Counted from the first letter of the stretch, positions 1 through 9,040 are shown. The stretch: 36,306 nucleotides of DNA from an uncultured Lachnoclostridium sp. (GCA_947565985.1 CANOID010000016.1:1-36306), one strand, 5' to 3'. Numbers and translations: made by a program. The notes: generated from the letters alone by a model not told the origin.

Positions 1-1079
1 TGATATTGCTGCAAAGATTTATTTGGAAAAGATGTATATGACAAATACTGGTCTGCTGCTTTAGAAACATCTTCTTCAGAACCAATACTTATCATTTTAA
101 ATAAGTCAGATAGCCCTGCATCATCTGCTGAAGTGACTTTTTCTACTTTTTTGAAAGTTATTTCTTTCATATTAATTGCTCTAGAAGCACCATAAATTAC
201 TCGATACGATACTGCTTCTCTTGCACTGCAGTAAGACTGTGGCAATGCAATAATATTTTCACATACTTGTCCAATACCCACAGTTACAACCGCTCCAATA
301 ATATTTCTGGCATATTTGCAAAATCTATCACATTCATCTGTCAGTTCTGACACGTCACTTTCTTTTTTAAGCTGTGAAATCAGAACTGTATTACCAAGAT
401 AAGAAAAACACTTCGCCTGCCATTTTGAAGCTAGACGTTCTTTTGCCTGTTTATAGACAGAGGTAGATAAAAGCACAGGATTTATATTATCAGGTACTTG
501 GCTAGATGATGTATGGATAACTAGACTGCAAAAAAATGGTCCTGTAAAAGACAATTGGTAATCTGAAAGGTATTTCGGAATTTCTTCTTCATGTATTTTA
601 CCTTCTATCAGTGAAGAATAAAAATTTGTCTGTAAAAGAGGCAATGACTCCATATAGTATTTTTGCAAAATTTCTACATTTCGTTTTTCGTTGATTTCTT
701 GGTCTAATTTTGTCTTTAACCGCATAAATACATTAGTTAATTCTACAGAATTTACAGGCTTTAATAAGTATTCTTCTGCCTCAAGATGAATCGCCTCTTT
801 TGCATATTCAAACTCGTCAAAACCAGTAAAAAACAAAATTTTAGTTGTTGGATACTCTGCTTTAATACGTTTAGATAATTCCATACCATCCATAAATGGC
901 ATTTTAATATCTGTCATAACAACATCGGGCTGAAATTCCTCTACCATCTCAAAAGCTCGTATGCCATTGTCAGCATAGCCAGTTACAATAAAACCAATCT
1001 CTTCCCAGTTAATTTTCTTAATAATGACTTGTATTACTTCCTCTTCGTCATCTACTAAAAGTACCTTATATCTATCCAT
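1..1079 (-). CDS. YesN-like response regulator (partial, C-terminus outside window)
   Basis: The reading frame stays open from ATG at 1079 to the window edge (about 359 residues). The N-terminus is a CheY-like receiver: acidic pair in LLVDDEEE (D10/D11), phospho-acceptor D57 in MTDIKMP and the conserved K in YLLKPV. The middle region matches the linker of long YesN-type regulators, which end in an AraC-type HTH; that part would lie left of position 1. A GGAG site precedes the ATG. Its own promoter is at 1114-1142. Known family role: transcription regulator paired with a YesM-type histidine kinase controlling sugar uptake. The mgl operon 7 kb upstream on the same strand is the likely target (inference). 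No kinase gene is in the window. Confidence 0.9.
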   Translation of the reverse strand, partial: MDRYKVLLVDDEEEVIQVIIKKINWEEIGFIVTGYADNGIRAFEMVEEFQPDVVMTDIKMPFMDGMELSKRIKAEYPTTKILFFTGFDEFEYAKEAIHLEAEEYLLKPVNSVELTNVFMRLKTKLDQEINEKRNVEILQKYYMESLPLLQTNFYSSLIEGKIHEEEIPKYLSDYQLSFTGPFFCSLVIHTSSSQVPDNINPVLLSTSVYKQAKERLASKWQAKCFSYLGNTVLISQLKKESDVSELTDECDRFCKYARNIIGAVVTVGIGQVCENIIALPQSYCSAREAVSYRVIYGASRAINMKEITFKKVEKVTSADDAGLSDLFKMISIGSEEDVSKAADQYLSYTSFPNKSLQQY

Positions 1080-1113
1080 TATTTATTCTCCATACACATC
1101 CCTAATTTGCTTT

Positions 1114-1142
1114 ATTATAGCAAACACAAGAATAAATGTAAA
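1114..1142 (-). promoter_or_regulatory. Sigma-A promoter of the response regulator gene
   Basis: On the minus strand TTTACA (1137-1142), a 17-nt spacer and TATAAT (1114-1119) lie 35-60 nt before the start codon, just downstream of the terminator of the preceding gene. The regulator is therefore its own transcription unit. Confidence 0.75.
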
Positions 1143-1154
1143 TCTTTATAAGCG

Positions 1155-1185
1155 AAAAAGGAACTGCCAATGTTAAGACAGTTCC
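1155..1185 (-). terminator. Intrinsic terminator after the secreted HExxH protein gene
   Basis: GGAACTG (1160-1166) and CAGTTCC (1179-1185) form a 7-bp stem. On the minus strand it is followed by five T (1155-1159); on the plus strand it is also followed by a T-rich tract, so it may work both ways. Confidence 0.7.
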
Positions 1186-1213
1186 TAAAAATTTTTTTAT
1201 ACAACAAGCATAT

Positions 1214-4051
1214 TTACTCAGTTACTGTTATTTTTATAACTCTATATCCTTTTCCTTCTACTGTATTGTAGACAATAATGTAATATCCTGTCGTTCCTGC
1301 TGAAACACCCTTTGCCGCTGTTACTTTCAATATTTTTTTATCCTTGGATAATTTTGCAGATAATTTTTTCTGGTTGTTATCTGGCTTAGATGTAATTTTA
1401 ACTTTTCCTTCTTTCATCTTAGTCACATCAAACCCTTGTTCATTTCCCATTGCATATATTTTTGGTTTATCTGTAGTTTCAAGAGTATCATTATTTTTTG
1501 AAATAGTTATTTCAAAATCTTTTGTTATTTTAGCTGTATCAGACTTTTCAATTGATAATACAGCAGTTCCTGTTGCAGCTTCTAAAGTCGGGTCAGAAGT
1601 AGATTTTAATGTAATTTTTTGTACACGGTTTAATGCCGTTGCTGAAAATACAGCTTTTTTACCATTTTCATTACACTTTATCGTAATTTTTCCAGTTACT
1701 TTCTTGTTATTCTTTAAAGAAATAGCTTTTACAGAAAAACTATATGGGTCACTTGCATTTTGACTTACTGTAAAATAATCTTTCACCTTATCATCTACAC
1801 TAATTGTATAAGATGCATCTTCTGTCTTTTGCATTGTACCATTTAGTTTATAAGTTGGGTAAAGATAAAGTTTTGTTTCAGCTCCAAGCTCTATATTATC
1901 CTTTTTATAAACGCTCTTACTGTCCTTATTACCATCGGGTTGAGCAAAAATCTGTAATTTTGATGGAGCAGGCTTTACAGACACTTTTTCACAAGTATAC
2001 GCCCTTTTATCACCTGTATCCATTACCCATAAATATACCTCTCCAGGCTGGTTCTTTGCTGTTATTTTTACATTTCCCTTGCTGATTGAAACCGTCGCAA
2101 TTTTCTTTGCATTATTATCTACAGGAAATTTTCCTTTAGAGATATCAGGCATACTTTCTGAAAGCGTAATACCTGCTATTAATTTTCCATTTTTAACTTT
2201 TGTTTTTCCTTTTTTATCTGTGGTTGTAATAGTAGATGCTTTTAAATCTGTCTTATATGTTTTTACTTTATAATTAATTTTTGTATTATCTGACTGCTTG
2301 ACATTGCCACCATTTACATATAAAACATAGTTTACATCAGGTATTACTTCATATTCAGATGGATCAAATTTAATATTTGAATGTACTGGATATTTTGTGC
2401 CTTTCTTCCATACACTTCCACCGTCATTTAACAAAGCAAGAAAATCATCAGATAACAGTTCTTGTGCTGTCTTATGTTCTCCAATATTACCAGTTGCTAC
2501 AGTATCAAGAGTATATGTTTTATCACAGTTGCCACTAAGAATATTCGTTATAGAAGCTGCCAAGTCTCCACTTACTGTTCCTGTGTTAAAACAGTGGTCA
2601 ATCTTTCCCTCTGAAGTTGCAGCGATACCTCCCACATAACGTGCAGTACCACGGACACTAGCAGAATTGCTGCAGTTTGATATTGTTCCTGTAGCATAGT
2701 TTTCTCCACAGATACCGCCTGTCTGCCAATCATCATTATAAATAGAACCAGAAACAGAACAGCCAGAAATTGTACCATAGTTTTCTGCAACAACGGCTCC
2801 TGTAAATGCTCCAATTCCCTTGTTATTGACATTTATGTTAGCAAAATGTAAATCTTTAATAACACCACTTTTCTTTAATACTCTGACAAAAGCATGGGAA
2901 TTTTCAAGTTTAGCATTTGCGATACAGTAACCATTTCCATTGATTGTTCCCTCAAAGGTATCAATACAAATAAGTTGTGCACCAGCCGCATCAATATTGC
3001 CAGCTAAATTAATACATGTATTAGCATCTGTATTAAACATGGAAGCATCAAATAAGACTTTATTTAACTCTTCTATACTGCTAGCGGTAGCCACACCTAA
3101 AGGTTCACTATTACTAAATTTAGCTGGATTATTTGCATAATCTGTTACTGTCATACCAAAAGTTTCTTTACTGTCTATAGACACTGGAACATTCCCTTTG
3201 AAAAAATTCTTATAGAAATCCTCCATTAAATCAAAACCATCAAATGGTGTATAGTAATTCCAACACCCATCTGGACTAGGCATTTCTCTTTTTACACCAT
3301 CTGGATATTCCATAGATACCCAAAACTCCAGATTGTGCATAAACTCATGTACGAATAAATCACAATAGTAAAAATGCCTTGTTAAATTACCCTCACTGTC
3401 TTTCCAAGTATCTCCTTCTGTAACATCTAGTGTAGCTGAGAATAAAGGAATTTGGTTAAAACCTGCCTTTAATCCGTCAAATCTTGGACCGCCTAGTCCT
3501 GCAAAGCCATGTGTTACCACTGATTTAGAGTTATCATCAAAATTTGTAGGTCCCCAAGCACAAGTAATCTGGTCATACTTCTTAAGCGGTTCAAGAGTAG
3601 TTCCTTTAAGTACATTTACTCCTTCACCCTCTATTGCAGCCTGAAGCGGTTCAGCATCAATATAATATCCTCTTGAACCATGATTGCTAGCTTCTACTTT
3701 AGGCACTGTAATAATAGTGCTGTCAATCTTCATATAATGCATGGAGTATTCGTATATATAGTCTTCAAAGTTTGGAACTATATAATTTTCTAAATTATTA
3801 AGCTGCAAATCCGATACCTTAGAACCTTCTTGTGCTCCACTTTCTGCTGTAGTTACTAACGGAACAACCCACAAAACTTTCCATGTTGTGGTATCTGCAT
3901 CTTTTGCATATTCTGTTATTGGAGATGTGTATTTTTCTGCCGCATATGCCTTCTTTGTATCTTTAGGTACAATATAAATACTGCACACAAGCATGGCGAT
4001 ACACAGTAAAAATGCAATTCCTCCTCCCCTTTTTTTCATAGATTTTGTCAT
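1214..4051 (-). CDS. Secreted HExxH metallopeptidase-like protein with GLUG repeats
   Basis: 945 residues from ATG 4051, chosen because AAGGAAGGG lies 5 nt upstream; an earlier in-frame ATG at 4165 lacks a site. The N-terminus (MTKSMKKRGGG then a hydrophobic stretch) is a signal peptide. HEFMH at about residues 235-239 (bases 3335-3349) is an HExxH zinc motif. Around residues 420-510 are GLUG-type repeats (GGICGENYATGTISNC, GGIAATSEGKIDHC), found in surface and adhesion proteins. The C-terminal third is beta-rich, Ig-like repeat sequence. There is no LPXTG anchor. Substrate unknown; a secreted protein acting on host, mucin or dietary protein is possible. Activity is inferred from the motif alone. 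Confidence 0.75.
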   Translation of the reverse strand: MTKSMKKRGGGIAFLLCIAMLVCSIYIVPKDTKKAYAAEKYTSPITEYAKDADTTTWKVLWVVPLVTTAESGAQEGSKVSDLQLNNLENYIVPNFEDYIYEYSMHYMKIDSTIITVPKVEASNHGSRGYYIDAEPLQAAIEGEGVNVLKGTTLEPLKKYDQITCAWGPTNFDDNSKSVVTHGFAGLGGPRFDGLKAGFNQIPLFSATLDVTEGDTWKDSEGNLTRHFYYCDLFVHEFMHNLEFWVSMEYPDGVKREMPSPDGCWNYYTPFDGFDLMEDFYKNFFKGNVPVSIDSKETFGMTVTDYANNPAKFSNSEPLGVATASSIEELNKVLFDASMFNTDANTCINLAGNIDAAGAQLICIDTFEGTINGNGYCIANAKLENSHAFVRVLKKSGVIKDLHFANINVNNKGIGAFTGAVVAENYGTISGCSVSGSIYNDDWQTGGICGENYATGTISNCSNSASVRGTARYVGGIAATSEGKIDHCFNTGTVSGDLAASITNILSGNCDKTYTLDTVATGNIGEHKTAQELLSDDFLALLNDGGSVWKKGTKYPVHSNIKFDPSEYEVIPDVNYVLYVNGGNVKQSDNTKINYKVKTYKTDLKASTITTTDKKGKTKVKNGKLIAGITLSESMPDISKGKFPVDNNAKKIATVSISKGNVKITAKNQPGEVYLWVMDTGDKRAYTCEKVSVKPAPSKLQIFAQPDGNKDSKSVYKKDNIELGAETKLYLYPTYKLNGTMQKTEDASYTISVDDKVKDYFTVSQNASDPYSFSVKAISLKNNKKVTGKITIKCNENGKKAVFSATALNRVQKITLKSTSDPTLEAATGTAVLSIEKSDTAKITKDFEITISKNNDTLETTDKPKIYAMGNEQGFDVTKMKEGKVKITSKPDNNQKKLSAKLSKDKKILKVTAAKGVSAGTTGYYIIVYNTVEGKGYRVIKITVTE

Positions 4052-4096
4052 AATATCCCTTCCTTTCCGCTTACCTAAAAGCTTTCTATTAAATTC

Positions 4097-4126
4097 AAAA
4101 AAACTGGTTAGAAAGCCAGTTTTTTT
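4097..4126 (-). terminator. Terminator after mglC, in the leader of the HExxH protein gene
   Basis: AAAAAAACTGG (4097-4107) and CCAGTTTTTTT (4116-4126) are a perfect 11-bp inverted repeat with an 8-nt loop and T-run; it works on either strand. It lies 66 nt after the mglC stop and 45 nt before the next start codon. Confidence 0.75.
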
Positions 4127-4145
4127 GAGTTTGCTACGTTCTAGT

Positions 4146-4176
4146 ATTATATAATTATATAACAACTTAATAGCAA
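4146..4176 (-). promoter_or_regulatory. Candidate promoter upstream of the terminator
   Basis: Minus strand TTGCTA (4171-4176) followed after 17 nt by TATATA or after 19 nt by TATAAT (4146-4151). If used, transcription of the HExxH gene starts just before the 4097-4126 hairpin and must read through it. The region is very AT-rich, so a chance match is possible. Confidence 0.35.
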
Positions 4177-4191
4177 ATGCTAGTATTTTTT

Positions 4192-5841
4192 TTATTTTTT
4201 CTGTACATATTTCAGACAGTCAAGTGTTACCGCAACAAGTATTATTATACCAGAGAACACAAACTGTAAGTTTGTATCAATTCCTAAAATAGTAAGCGAA
4301 TATGTAAGTGCAGTAAATATAAATACACCTACTACAACACCAGAAATCTTACCAATACCACCAGTAAAAGATATTCCACCTACCACACAGGCAGCAATGG
4401 CATCCATCTCCCAGCCCTGACCATAAGTAGCAGAACCAGAACCTACCATTCTTATACACTCAAGCCATGAACCAAATCCATATAAAACACCAGCCATAAT
4501 AAATGCACCTACTGTTACACGGAATACGGATATACCAGAAACAGCAGCAGCTTCTGCATTGCCGCCAACTGCATAAAGGTTTTTGCCAAATGTTGTTTTG
4601 TTCCAGATAAACCATACAATAATAACTGCGGCTACTGCCCAAAGTATAATTGTAGGAAAACCATTTATCTTTGGAATTATTATTGCAGGAATAGACTGTT
4701 CTATTGCACCGAATGAAACACCTTTAGTTGCATAAGTGGCAAGACCAAAAATTACTAACATATTAGCCATTGTTGAGATAAATGGGTGCATCTTGAACTT
4801 TGCAGTAAAAAATCCCGCAATTGTTGTAAAAAATGTACATAAAAGAATACACATAATAAGTGCAAAAAATATTCTGGCAATAATTGGCAAACCTGTAAAA
4901 TCGAAAATATGTCCAAACACAGAACCTGTGTTTATTCCTTGGTGCATAATAATTGTTCCAGTAGTTATTCCCATGCCAACCATACGTCCAATAGAAAGGT
5001 CTGTACCAGCAAGAAGAATAAGAGCTGCAACACCAAGTGCAAGAAATATACGTGGTGAAGCTTGCTGGAGGACATTTAGAACATTGTTATAAGTAAGCAG
5101 TGGTTGTTTTTTTACTATTGGTGTAATAATGCACAACATAATGAAAATTAAGACAATAGCAATATATAAACCATTCTGTAATAAAAATGATCTGGTATTA
5201 AATGAATATCTATAATTTTCCCATTTTTGCGTCTGTGATTCTATGAAAGTAAACTTTGACATACGCAGCAAGTCAATTAAATGATATTTATAAGTATATG
5301 CAGCGTGTCTTCTGTCTTTAATTTCTTGAAACTCTTTATTACGTTTCATTTTGGCATCAAACAATCGATTCTTATAGACATAATTCTCATCCTTAATTTC
5401 CTGATGGTCTGAAAGACTTGCTACTGTTGTAGTATGTTCTTGTTTTAATTCATCGACTTTTCTAGCATATCTCTTCCTTGCCGACTCTTTTTCCAGTTTA
5501 CAGCTTTCCTTAACTGGCTTATAATACTTATTGTCAAAATGTGCATTTAGGTAATTTTCGGCATCAGATACCAGCTTTGAAATTTCACTCTGGTTTTTTT
5601 GTTCAATTCCCTTTGCCTTTTCAAGCTGAGCATTCTTTTCTGCGATGGCAGTTTCTTTTTCTGCTTTTGTAAGAACGTGATCTCTTTTTATAGCATCAAT
5701 ATCATTCTGAAGAGAAATAACCTTATCTACTCCATCCAATCTAAGAGCGTCTATCTTTTTTTGAATCTTGCCAACATAATCGTCTATTGGCTTACGAAGC
5801 TGAATTTCTTGTTCAGCCGTGAGAATTTTTTCATTTGCCAT
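4192..5841 (-). CDS. mglC: Galactose/methyl-galactoside ABC transporter permease MglC with long N-terminal extension
   Basis: 549 residues; canonical MglC is about 335. Residues from about 210 form the hydrophobic permease, with family motifs AGTDLSIGRMVGMG and the repeats VVGGISFTGGIGKISG and FGKNLYAVGGNAEAA. Residues 1 to about 185 are highly charged, Lys/Glu-rich and helical, probably a cytoplasmic coiled coil. The ATG at 5841 has GGGGGAGA upstream. It is the last gene of mglBAC, 18 nt after mglA. The transporter imports galactose, glucose or methyl-galactosides. The extension is the odd feature; its role is unknown. Confidence 0.93.
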   Translation of the reverse strand: MANEKILTAEQEIQLRKPIDDYVGKIQKKIDALRLDGVDKVISLQNDIDAIKRDHVLTKAEKETAIAEKNAQLEKAKGIEQKNQSEISKLVSDAENYLNAHFDNKYYKPVKESCKLEKESARKRYARKVDELKQEHTTTVASLSDHQEIKDENYVYKNRLFDAKMKRNKEFQEIKDRRHAAYTYKYHLIDLLRMSKFTFIESQTQKWENYRYSFNTRSFLLQNGLYIAIVLIFIMLCIITPIVKKQPLLTYNNVLNVLQQASPRIFLALGVAALILLAGTDLSIGRMVGMGITTGTIIMHQGINTGSVFGHIFDFTGLPIIARIFFALIMCILLCTFFTTIAGFFTAKFKMHPFISTMANMLVIFGLATYATKGVSFGAIEQSIPAIIIPKINGFPTIILWAVAAVIIVWFIWNKTTFGKNLYAVGGNAEAAAVSGISVFRVTVGAFIMAGVLYGFGSWLECIRMVGSGSATYGQGWEMDAIAACVVGGISFTGGIGKISGVVVGVFIFTALTYSLTILGIDTNLQFVFSGIIILVAVTLDCLKYVQKK

Positions 5842-5859
5842 ATATGTTCATCTCCCCCA

Positions 5860-7368
5860 TTATAGGTATTTTGCGCTGAGTCTTAATAGCTCTTCCTGAT
5901 TCGTCTCTTTTGTATTTACAATTCCTGAAAGATGCCCATTTGACATTACACCAATGCGATTTGTAATGCCCAAAATCTCTGGCATTTCAGAAGAAACAAC
6001 GATAATTGTCTTGCCCTGTTTTGCCATATTTATAATCAGCTCATAAATTTCATATTTAGCACCAACATCAATTCCCCTTGTAGGTTCATCCATCATAAAT
6101 ACCTGAGGACTGCGTTCCAGCCATTTGCCCATAATAACTTTTTGCTGGTTACCTCCAGATAAACTTGAAATCATATCATCTGGTCCCATGCACTTTGTAT
6201 GCATAATTTTAATTTCTTTTGCCGTTGCTTTAACCATTTTTTGTTCAGAAAGTGCAAAACCAGATTTATACTGGGGCAAATTTGCAATTGTAGTATTAAA
6301 AGTGAGGTCTCCTTTTAAAAAAAGTCCATTTGCTTTACGCTCTTCTGTAATCAATGCAAAGCCATGGTCCATAGCCTCTTTTGCATTGTTAAAATTCATA
6401 AGGCGACCTTTAAAATAAACACGTCCTGCTGCTCTGGTTCTTATACCAAATATTGTTTCCATAAGTTCTGTACGCCCAGCACCAACTAAACCATACAGTC
6501 CAAAAATTTCGCCTTCTTTTACATCAAAAGTGACATCTTGCAGATAAGGTTCAAATTTTGTGGATAGATGCTGCACAGATAAAACAACATCCTTTGGTTT
6601 ATTGTCAATTGGTGGAAAACGGTTTTCAAGAGAACGTCCAACCATAGCAGCAATCAGCTCATTCATATTTGTCTCTTTGCTGCTTTTTGTCATAACTAGG
6701 TTTCCATCCCGAAGAACTGATATCTCATCGCAAATTTCAAAAATTTCATCCATTTTATGAGAAATATAAATTAAAGCAATTCCCTGTTTCTTTAACATTC
6801 TCATCATTTCAAACAGTTTAGCTACTTCTTGTACTGTAAGTGATGAAGTAGGTTCATCAAGTACAATAACCTTAGAATGATAAGAAATTGCCTTAGCAAT
6901 CTCACACATCTGTCTCTGTGATACAGACATATTTCGCATAGGCTGTGTAAGATTTACAGTCATACCTAGTTTTCTGAAAAGCTCAGAAGCTTCTTTCTTC
7001 ATTCTACCCTCATCTATCACCCCTAATGAGTTGACAGGATAGCGTCCCAGAAATAAATTATCAATTACATTTCTTTCCAAACACTGGTTCAGTTCTTGGT
7101 GAACCATCGCAATCCCATTTTCAAGAGCATCTTTGGGTCCAGAAAAACTTACATCTCTGCCGTCTAGCAAAATCTTGCCTTCATCTTTCTGGTATGTGCC
7201 AAAAAGGCATTTCATCATTGTTGATTTTCCAGCACCATTTTCACCCATAAGGCCCATAACCGTACCAGCTTTTACATCCAGATTGATGTGGTCTAAAACC
7301 CTGTTTCGACCGAAGGACTTGCTCATGCCCTGGATTGATAAGATGGTATCATTTTTCTTATCTCCCAT
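5860..7368 (-). CDS. mglA: Galactose/methyl-galactoside ABC transporter ATP-binding protein MglA
   Basis: 502 residues from ATG 7368 (AGGGG 8 nt upstream); a GTG three codons earlier overlaps that site and is less likely. It has two fused nucleotide-binding domains, the sugar-importer arrangement. The first has Walker A GENGAGKST (42-50), signature VSQRQM and Walker B VIVLDEPTSSL. The second has signature LSGGNQQKV and Walker B VFMMDEPTRGID. It energises uptake through MglC with ligand delivered by MglB. Length and motifs are normal. Confidence 0.96.
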   Translation of the reverse strand: MGDKKNDTILSIQGMSKSFGRNRVLDHINLDVKAGTVMGLMGENGAGKSTMMKCLFGTYQKDEGKILLDGRDVSFSGPKDALENGIAMVHQELNQCLERNVIDNLFLGRYPVNSLGVIDEGRMKKEASELFRKLGMTVNLTQPMRNMSVSQRQMCEIAKAISYHSKVIVLDEPTSSLTVQEVAKLFEMMRMLKKQGIALIYISHKMDEIFEICDEISVLRDGNLVMTKSSKETNMNELIAAMVGRSLENRFPPIDNKPKDVVLSVQHLSTKFEPYLQDVTFDVKEGEIFGLYGLVGAGRTELMETIFGIRTRAAGRVYFKGRLMNFNNAKEAMDHGFALITEERKANGLFLKGDLTFNTTIANLPQYKSGFALSEQKMVKATAKEIKIMHTKCMGPDDMISSLSGGNQQKVIMGKWLERSPQVFMMDEPTRGIDVGAKYEIYELIINMAKQGKTIIVVSSEMPEILGITNRIGVMSNGHLSGIVNTKETNQEELLRLSAKYL

Positions 7369-7392
7369 AGTTTTCACCCCTGTATTTAAGAT

Positions 7393-7420
7393 TATTAGGG
7401 AGAATTTCTTCTCCCTAATA
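7393..7420 (-). promoter_or_regulatory. Intercistronic stem-loop between mglB and mglA
   Basis: TATTAGGGAGAA (7393-7404) and TTCTCCCTAATA (7409-7420) form a perfect 12-bp stem with a 4-nt loop. In the direction of mgl transcription it is followed by ATCTTAAA, not a T-run, so it should not terminate efficiently. Such hairpins after binding-protein genes commonly protect the upstream mRNA and raise the binding protein over the membrane parts (known from other importers; inference here). Confidence 0.7.
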
Positions 7421-7454
7421 TTTTTTGTATACCATATTCAATAATTCAAAATCA

Positions 7455-8786
7455 TTACTGGTTTAACAAAGCTGTATAAGAAGCAGCATTATCTGTTTTA
7501 ACCATGTTAATTGCAAATGCGTCATACTGTCCTGGATTGCCAAGCCTGTTTGTAATATTAGATTCTGTCTGTCCATCACCACCAATATATTCAACTTGCA
7601 GATTAAGCAAATCATCATAATTTTGAAGAAGTGGCTGGTATGTTGAACTTAAAAAGTTATCTGATGCATTGTAAATATTGAGCCATACTTTCTTTGAAGC
7701 ATGTGAACCCTCATCAAGCTGTGATGATACTGGTTCATAAATTTTTGTAGAATCCGTAAAGTCTTTATAGTTATCAGCAGTAACTGCAACATTCAGTGCA
7801 TAGTATGAACGCTCATCTTCTTTATATATATAAACGTCATCTGATAAAACGTTGCCTGCATCATCTGCTGTACCAATACCTGTGTCAATATCCACACCAT
7901 CTAAAGCATTACGCAGAACACGAAGTGTTAAATATGCTTGAACGTCTGCGTGCTGGCTGATTGTTCCACCATAACCATCTGCAATAGCAGCCACCGCATC
8001 ACTGTTTGCATCATATCCAAATGTAGGAACACCTTGGTCTTTAGACCATGCATTAAACATTGACATTCCCATACCATCATTATTAGATGCTACAATATCT
8101 ATATCCTTGCCAAAAGAAGAAGACCATGTGCCAATTGCATTACCAGCAGTAGCAGCATCCCATGTTGCACCAGCAGAGTTCTTCATTTCCTGTGAAGCAA
8201 GCTCACGTACTATATATTTCTTTCCACCAATCTTGAGTTCCCCATCCTGTACAACAGATGCCGAACCATCTGCATTTGTACCAACTGGTTCACTGTTAAT
8301 ATCACCGTCTTTTTTAACTGCTGTACCAAGTGCCTTGCGTACACCTCTTGTACGTGCAATTGAATCATTATGTCCTATATCACCAATAGCAAGTACATAA
8401 CCAATTATACCATCGCCATTTCGGTCAATTTTGTCGATGTTTTTCTCAATGTAATCTTTAATCATTGTACCTTGAAGTTCAGCACCCTGATTTGCATCAA
8501 ATCCTACATAGTAAGTTTTATCATTAAAATTTAATGCAGTTTGGTCAAGCTCTCCTGTAGAACTGTTAGATGGCTGACGGTTAAACCATACCAATGGCTT
8601 ATCCTTATTTGCTACATCTGCTCCTGATGAACCACTAGATGAATCAGATGAACCTTGCTTATCTGATGATGAGCTGCCTCCTGATGTAGTACTAGAGCCA
8701 CCATTTGAGCTGCCACTGTCTCCACATGCAGTAAGTGAAAGACCAAGTACAAGTGCCATTGTCATTGAAATAATTTTTTTTCTCAT
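7455..8786 (-). CDS. mglB: Galactose/glucose-binding lipoprotein MglB
   Basis: 443 residues. The signal peptide ends in a lipobox (LSLTAC, lipidated C21), followed by a long Ser/Gly linker typical of Gram-positive anchored binding proteins. The body is a periplasmic-binding-protein type 1 fold, with motifs such as DIVASNNDGMGMSMFNAW and TFGYDANSDAVAAIADG matching the galactose-binding family. GGAAGGGGAGAAAG precedes the ATG. First gene of mglBAC; regulated promoter upstream at 8844-8904. Confidence 0.93.
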   Translation of the reverse strand: MRKKIISMTMALVLGLSLTACGDSGSSNGGSSTTSGGSSSSDKQGSSDSSSGSSGADVANKDKPLVWFNRQPSNSSTGELDQTALNFNDKTYYVGFDANQGAELQGTMIKDYIEKNIDKIDRNGDGIIGYVLAIGDIGHNDSIARTRGVRKALGTAVKKDGDINSEPVGTNADGSASVVQDGELKIGGKKYIVRELASQEMKNSAGATWDAATAGNAIGTWSSSFGKDIDIVASNNDGMGMSMFNAWSKDQGVPTFGYDANSDAVAAIADGYGGTISQHADVQAYLTLRVLRNALDGVDIDTGIGTADDAGNVLSDDVYIYKEDERSYYALNVAVTADNYKDFTDSTKIYEPVSSQLDEGSHASKKVWLNIYNASDNFLSSTYQPLLQNYDDLLNLQVEYIGGDGQTESNITNRLGNPGQYDAFAINMVKTDNAASYTALLNQ

Positions 8787-8843
8787 ATTCTTTCTCCCCT
8801 TCCAAGTAACACATTTTATGTGTGTGTTTTTATTGATATTCCT

Positions 8844-8872
8844 ATTATAATAAATTTATTAATAATAAAACA
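8844..8872 (-). promoter_or_regulatory. mglBAC promoter with a poor -35
   Basis: Minus strand TATAAT (8844-8849) is perfect, but the hexamer 17 nt upstream is TGTTTT (8867-8872), far from TTGACA. It overlaps the promoter-proximal copy of a direct repeat by 3 bp. This is the architecture of an activator-dependent promoter. Confidence 0.6.
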
Positions 8873-8904
8873 TAGAAAATTTTTCGTTTTACATAGAAAA
8901 TTTT
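8870..8904 (-). promoter_or_regulatory. Tandem direct repeats: candidate operator for mglBAC
   Basis: ACATAGAAAATTTT occurs on the plus strand at 8870-8883 and again at 8891-8904: 14 identical bases, starts 21 bp apart (two helical turns). AraC-family regulators, including YesN-type response regulators, bind direct repeats spaced this way next to the -35. The regulator at 1-1079 is the obvious candidate ligand (inference). Confidence 0.55.
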
Positions 8905-8989
8905 AAGATTTTATTAGTAATATATTACAATTTTAAGCTTATCTATCTTTATTTTATAGATAATATTAACAAATATTGTGAAAAAGCAT

Positions 8990-9023
8990 TTAAAAAAGCA
9001 CCAGAAAATAATCACTGGTGCTT
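8990..9023 (-). terminator. aspS terminator
   Basis: AAGCACCAG (8996-9004) and CTGGTGCTT (9015-9023) form a perfect 9-bp stem, followed on the minus strand by a T-rich tract (complement of 8992-8997), 18 nt after the aspS stop. Confidence 0.85.
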
Positions 9024-9040
9024 GTATTGAAAAGACAGTA

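Noticed and set aside
2572-2832. Frames opposite to or overlapping the GLUG repeats
   Set aside because: They are shadows created by the repeat composition; no ribosome sites.
8870-8904. CRISPR repeats
   Set aside because: Only two short AT-rich copies with a 7-nt gap and no further units; a regulator site fits better. No CRISPR array was seen anywhere in the window.
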